Shown piece after piece: positions 4,897 to 7,015 of a DNA stretch of 7,015 nucleotides. Source of the stretch: Brachyspira pilosicoli. GTDB lineage: Bacteria; Spirochaetota; Brachyspiria; Brachyspirales; Brachyspiraceae. Below the pieces are notes generated by a model. That model did no database searches. It was given only the letters and a program-made list of their open reading frames with translations, and had not been told where the DNA came from. The stretch spans positions 1 to 7,015 of the forward strand of contig NZ_SRZM01000307.1 of assembly GCF_019402445.1 (NCBI RefSeq), read 5' to 3'. Numbering within the stretch: the stretch's first letter is position 1; each line of letters begins with the position of its first letter. Position numbers and translations under genes: made by a program.

Positions 4897-6792
4897 TTAT
4901 TTATTAGTGTCTCTATTAGGAGCCTTAAGATTGAGCCGTATTATCTCTTCATTAGATATTACATTTCCAGCTTGAGGACTATAATCATAAATATATCCTT
5001 CACCCTGAACTACTATTTTAGCATTATTATTAGAAACGATATAAGATATATTGTTTAAAGCATCTCTTAATGAAAGACCATATATATTAGGCATAATGTT
5101 ATTAGTATAAATAATATTATCTTTTGGCACTAAAGATAAAAATTCATTAGTGTTTATAGTGTGTATTTCTCCGTCAACGAGTCCTAAATATGGAATAATC
5201 TGATTAGCAACCTGAGCAAAAAGCGGAGCAGCCACTCTTCCTGCAGCAAGCCCTCCAGAACCTTTAGGGTCATCTAGTAAAACCAATATAGAAACTTTAG
5301 GGTCTTCCAAGGGAAATCCACCTATAAATATAGATTGATAATATTTTTCAGCTCTGTTTGTAGAACCAGACCTATATACTTCAGTGATAGCAGTACCAGT
5401 TTTACCAACAACATCTATATTAAGCAAATTAGCTCTGCTACCTGTAGAACCAGATTCAACCCCTTTTCTAAGTAGAAGTCTTGCTATTTGTGAATATTGC
5501 TCATCTATTATTCTTTCTTTTTTTAAGTTATTTGTTAATATTAACCTATTTTTACCATCATAAATAGAATCTACAACATGCATTTGAACTTTATATCCGC
5601 CATTTAAAAGAGGCAAATATGAAGAAGCTATTTGCATAGGAGTTACACTTAAATCATAACCTATTGCTAAATAACCACGTGAAAATCTATGCCAATCTTT
5701 TAAATCATGATATATTCCAGTCCATTCATTTTTATATTTTCCCATTACATCTGTAGCATCGCCAAATCCAAATCTTTTTAAATATTCATACAAGAATTTT
5801 TTATCTACTCTCTCAGCAACAGTAACAACAGCATAATTGCAACTATATTTTAATATATCATTAAAAGCTATTTTTCCATGCGGATAATCACAGTGTATAC
5901 GAGTTTGTTTGCTATAGTCATAATAACCATTACAATAAAAAAGTTCATCTGTATTAACAACTCCCTCTTCTAAAGCGGCAAGTTCTACAAATATTTTCAT
6001 TGTGGAGCCTGGATAAATAGTACTCATTATACTTCTATCTAATCTTTCATTATTAACATATATAAAAGGGTTGTTTGGGTCGAAAGATGGGTATGAATAA
6101 TTTGCTATAATAGCACCTGTGTTTACATCAGACACTATAAAAGTAACAGATTGAGGGGACTTTTCTGCTACAGTTTTTAATACTTCATTTCTCACTATAG
6201 TTTGTATATCTCTATCAAGTGTTAAAACTAAATCCTTTGATTGTCCATTTACTGATGATAATACATTTTGATAAGTAGCTTCTAAACCTGCATAACCTTC
6301 TGTTTCAGATTTATTCATATATCCTATAACATGTGCAAATATATCACTATATGGGTAAAATCTTTTATAGCTTTCATCACCATAAATACTTTTTATATTA
6401 TATTTGTTTTTTACTTCTTTTATTTTATTATAAACATCCAAACTAACATTTCTTGCTAATCTTATAGTTCTTCTTTTATTTTTTAATAGTTCTGCAAATC
6501 TTTCTTTTGTAATACCTAGTAATCTTAATATTTCATCATATCCTTCATTTACATTTACTCCTTCTTTTCCATCTAATTCTGCTACAGACTGAGTATCTAT
6601 ATACATAGTGTATACTGGGACATTGATTGTAAGAGGACGCATTTTAGAATCATAAATAGTTCCTCTTGGTTCATATGAATCATTTGCTGTTTGAGTAGAT
6701 TTTCTTTCTTTGATAGTTAGTACATAGAGCTTTTGAGTAAGCATAAGTACGATAACTAAGAAGAATATTGCAAAAATATATATTTTTTTCAT
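4897..6792 (-). CDS. ftsI: Class B penicillin-binding protein FtsI/PBP3-like transpeptidase with PASTA domain
   Basis: FtsI is the septal peptidoglycan DD-transpeptidase that cross-links cell wall at the division site with FtsW, anchored in the inner membrane. A two-Lys cytoplasmic start leads into one membrane helix (about 4-26). The N-terminal PBP dimer domain begins with EPRGTIYD (41-48). The transpeptidase domain has all three active-site motifs: STMK with nucleophile Ser263 (263-266), SCN (317-319) and KTGT (464-467). FtsI-type signatures also include SVTPMQIASSYLPLLNGG (382-399) and DDPKGSGG...AAPLF. A C-terminal PASTA domain covers about 555-625 (MPNIYGLSLRDALNNIS, then YDYSPQAGNVIS). 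The 631-aa length fits FtsI/SpoVD-type proteins. No Shine-Dalgarno precedes the ATG, which lies 26 bases after tRNA-Cys on the same strand; the helix position still supports this start. A second PBP elsewhere in the genome, for example in a dcw cluster, cannot be excluded. Confidence 0.93.
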   Translation of the reverse strand: MKKIYIFAIFFLVIVLMLTQKLYVLTIKERKSTQTANDSYEPRGTIYDSKMRPLTINVPVYTMYIDTQSVAELDGKEGVNVNEGYDEILRLLGITKERFAELLKNKRRTIRLARNVSLDVYNKIKEVKNKYNIKSIYGDESYKRFYPYSDIFAHVIGYMNKSETEGYAGLEATYQNVLSSVNGQSKDLVLTLDRDIQTIVRNEVLKTVAEKSPQSVTFIVSDVNTGAIIANYSYPSFDPNNPFIYVNNERLDRSIMSTIYPGSTMKIFVELAALEEGVVNTDELFYCNGYYDYSKQTRIHCDYPHGKIAFNDILKYSCNYAVVTVAERVDKKFLYEYLKRFGFGDATDVMGKYKNEWTGIYHDLKDWHRFSRGYLAIGYDLSVTPMQIASSYLPLLNGGYKVQMHVVDSIYDGKNRLILTNNLKKERIIDEQYSQIARLLLRKGVESGSTGSRANLLNIDVVGKTGTAITEVYRSGSTNRAEKYYQSIFIGGFPLEDPKVSILVLLDDPKGSGGLAAGRVAAPLFAQVANQIIPYLGLVDGEIHTINTNEFLSLVPKDNIIYTNNIMPNIYGLSLRDALNNISYIVSNNNAKIVVQGEGYIYDYSPQAGNVISNEEIIRLNLKAPNRDTNK

Positions 6793-6818
6793 TATGTTAA
6801 CAAAAAATCAGAAAAATG

Positions 6819-6890
6819 AGGCGGCGAACGGATTCGAACCGATGAATAAGAGTTTTGCAGACTCCTGCCTTACCACTTGGCTACACCGCC
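6819..6890 (-). tRNA. tRNA-Cys, anticodon GCA
   Basis: Read on the minus strand from 6890, the cloverleaf folds fully: acceptor GGCGGTG with CGCCGCC (one T-G wobble), D-stem GCC/GGC, anticodon stem GGAGT/ACTCT around loop CTGCAAA with anticodon GCA (6858-6856), a 5-base variable region TATTC, and the T-loop TTCGAAT. The discriminator is T (U73), the identity base of tRNA-Cys. The 3' CCA is not encoded and must be added by the CCA-adding enzyme. The T-stem ATCGG/CCGTT contains a U-U mismatch at positions 50 and 64. A near-consensus promoter lies immediately upstream. ftsI begins 26 bases downstream on the same strand without an obvious terminator between them. Confidence 0.95.
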
Positions 6891-6908
6891 ATATATTTTG
6901 ATTGTTAT

Positions 6909-6937
6909 AGTATATAATAAATAAATTAAAAAGTCAA
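6909..6937 (-). promoter_or_regulatory. Promoter of tRNA-Cys (and probably ftsI-kinase)
   Basis: On the minus strand, TTGACT (6937-6932) and TATACT (6914-6909) are separated by an optimal 17 bp. Transcription would start near 6902, about a dozen bases before the mature tRNA 5' end, as expected for a tRNA gene. The 26-base gap between tRNA and ftsI is too short for another promoter and I see no terminator in it, so this is the most likely promoter for ftsI and the sugar kinase as well. Confidence 0.7.
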
Positions 6938-6958
6938 TAGATATATAAAAATCTATTG
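6928..6958 (-). terminator. Weak A+T-rich hairpin with T-run upstream of tRNA-Cys
   Basis: CAATAGAT (6935-6942) and ATCTATTG (6951-6958) are perfect 8-bp inverted arms around an 8-base loop. On the minus strand the hairpin is followed by ACTTTTT, which resembles an intrinsic terminator for a gene lying beyond the right edge. The stem has few G-C pairs, so termination would be weak. Its last three bases are also the TTG of the tRNA -35 box, so it could equally be an operator. Confidence 0.35.
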
Positions 6959-7015
6959 CATATAATTTTTAATATTAATTCTTTATAAGAATGAGTTTTT
7001 TAAATTGTATTTGTA

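Noticed and set aside
6978..7000. ATTCTT-TAT-AAGAAT inverted repeat followed by T-rich sequence
   Set aside because: A 6-bp stem with a single G-C pair and a 3-base loop is too weak for a terminator and is expected by chance in such A+T-rich DNA.
6983..7015. Minus-strand open frame entering from the right edge and stopping at 6983 (YKYNLKNSFL)
   Set aside because: Ten codons are too few to support a gene; another frame is also open there. It fits a gene end followed by the weak hairpin at 6935-6958, but this cannot be decided without sequence beyond 7015.
6991..7015. Plus-strand ATG at 6991 (MSFLNCIC) running off the right edge
   Set aside because: No Shine-Dalgarno at normal spacing and only eight codons visible; the minus-strand reading is equally possible.
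1..7015. CRISPR arrays, insertion sequences, phage or toxin-antitoxin genes
   Set aside because: I saw no regularly spaced repeats, transposase motifs, terminal inverted repeats or paired small toxin-like genes; genes are tightly packed with uniform composition.

Overview
The window is very A+T-rich (roughly a quarter G+C by eye). It looks like chromosomal DNA from a motile, low-G+C bacterium with a Gram-negative-style envelope. Several features together point to a spirochaete of the Brachyspira type: CheW, a monofunctional biotin ligase, a bifunctional-nuclease protein with a UVR tail, secreted TPR proteins, and strong use of AGA, TTA and ATA codons. That assignment is inference from composition and gene content; no marker gene in the window proves it.

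Layout: (1) 1-441, minus strand: cheW, cut by the left window edge only a few codons before its expected end. (2) 442-576: a divergent promoter region. The cheW promoter has near-consensus boxes and a perfect palindrome in its spacer. On the other side, a promoter-like pair sits so close to birA that birA may be a leaderless mRNA. (3) 577-3960, plus strand: five genes in a row, namely birA, a 77-aa two-helix membrane protein, a BFN (DUF151)-UVR protein with a GTG start and its own promoter, a secreted transglutaminase-like/TPR protein, and a 164-aa secreted protein of unknown function. The last two are 5 bases apart and were probably translated together. (4) 3957-6890, minus strand: tRNA-Cys(GCA), then ftsI (class B penicillin-binding protein with a PASTA domain), then a PfkB-family sugar kinase, probably a fructokinase. 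The kinase meets the plus-strand cluster tail to tail, and the stop codons overlap by 4 bp. (5) 6891-7015: the tRNA promoter, an inverted repeat overlapping its -35 box, and a short right-hand edge with no gene that can be supported.

Working together: FtsI builds septal peptidoglycan in the periplasm. The two secreted plus-strand proteins act in the same compartment, but nothing in the sequence links them to FtsI directly. BirA charges biotin enzymes such as acetyl-CoA carboxylase, the sugar kinase feeds glycolysis, and CheW couples chemoreceptors to CheA. This is mostly ordinary housekeeping sequence. The items most worth checking are the possible leaderless birA, the tRNA-Cys/ftsI transcript with no Shine-Dalgarno at ftsI, the overlapping convergent stops, and the uncharacterised secreted Cys-His-Asp/TPR protein with its small partner. 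I saw no clear novel defence, mobile or RNA system.
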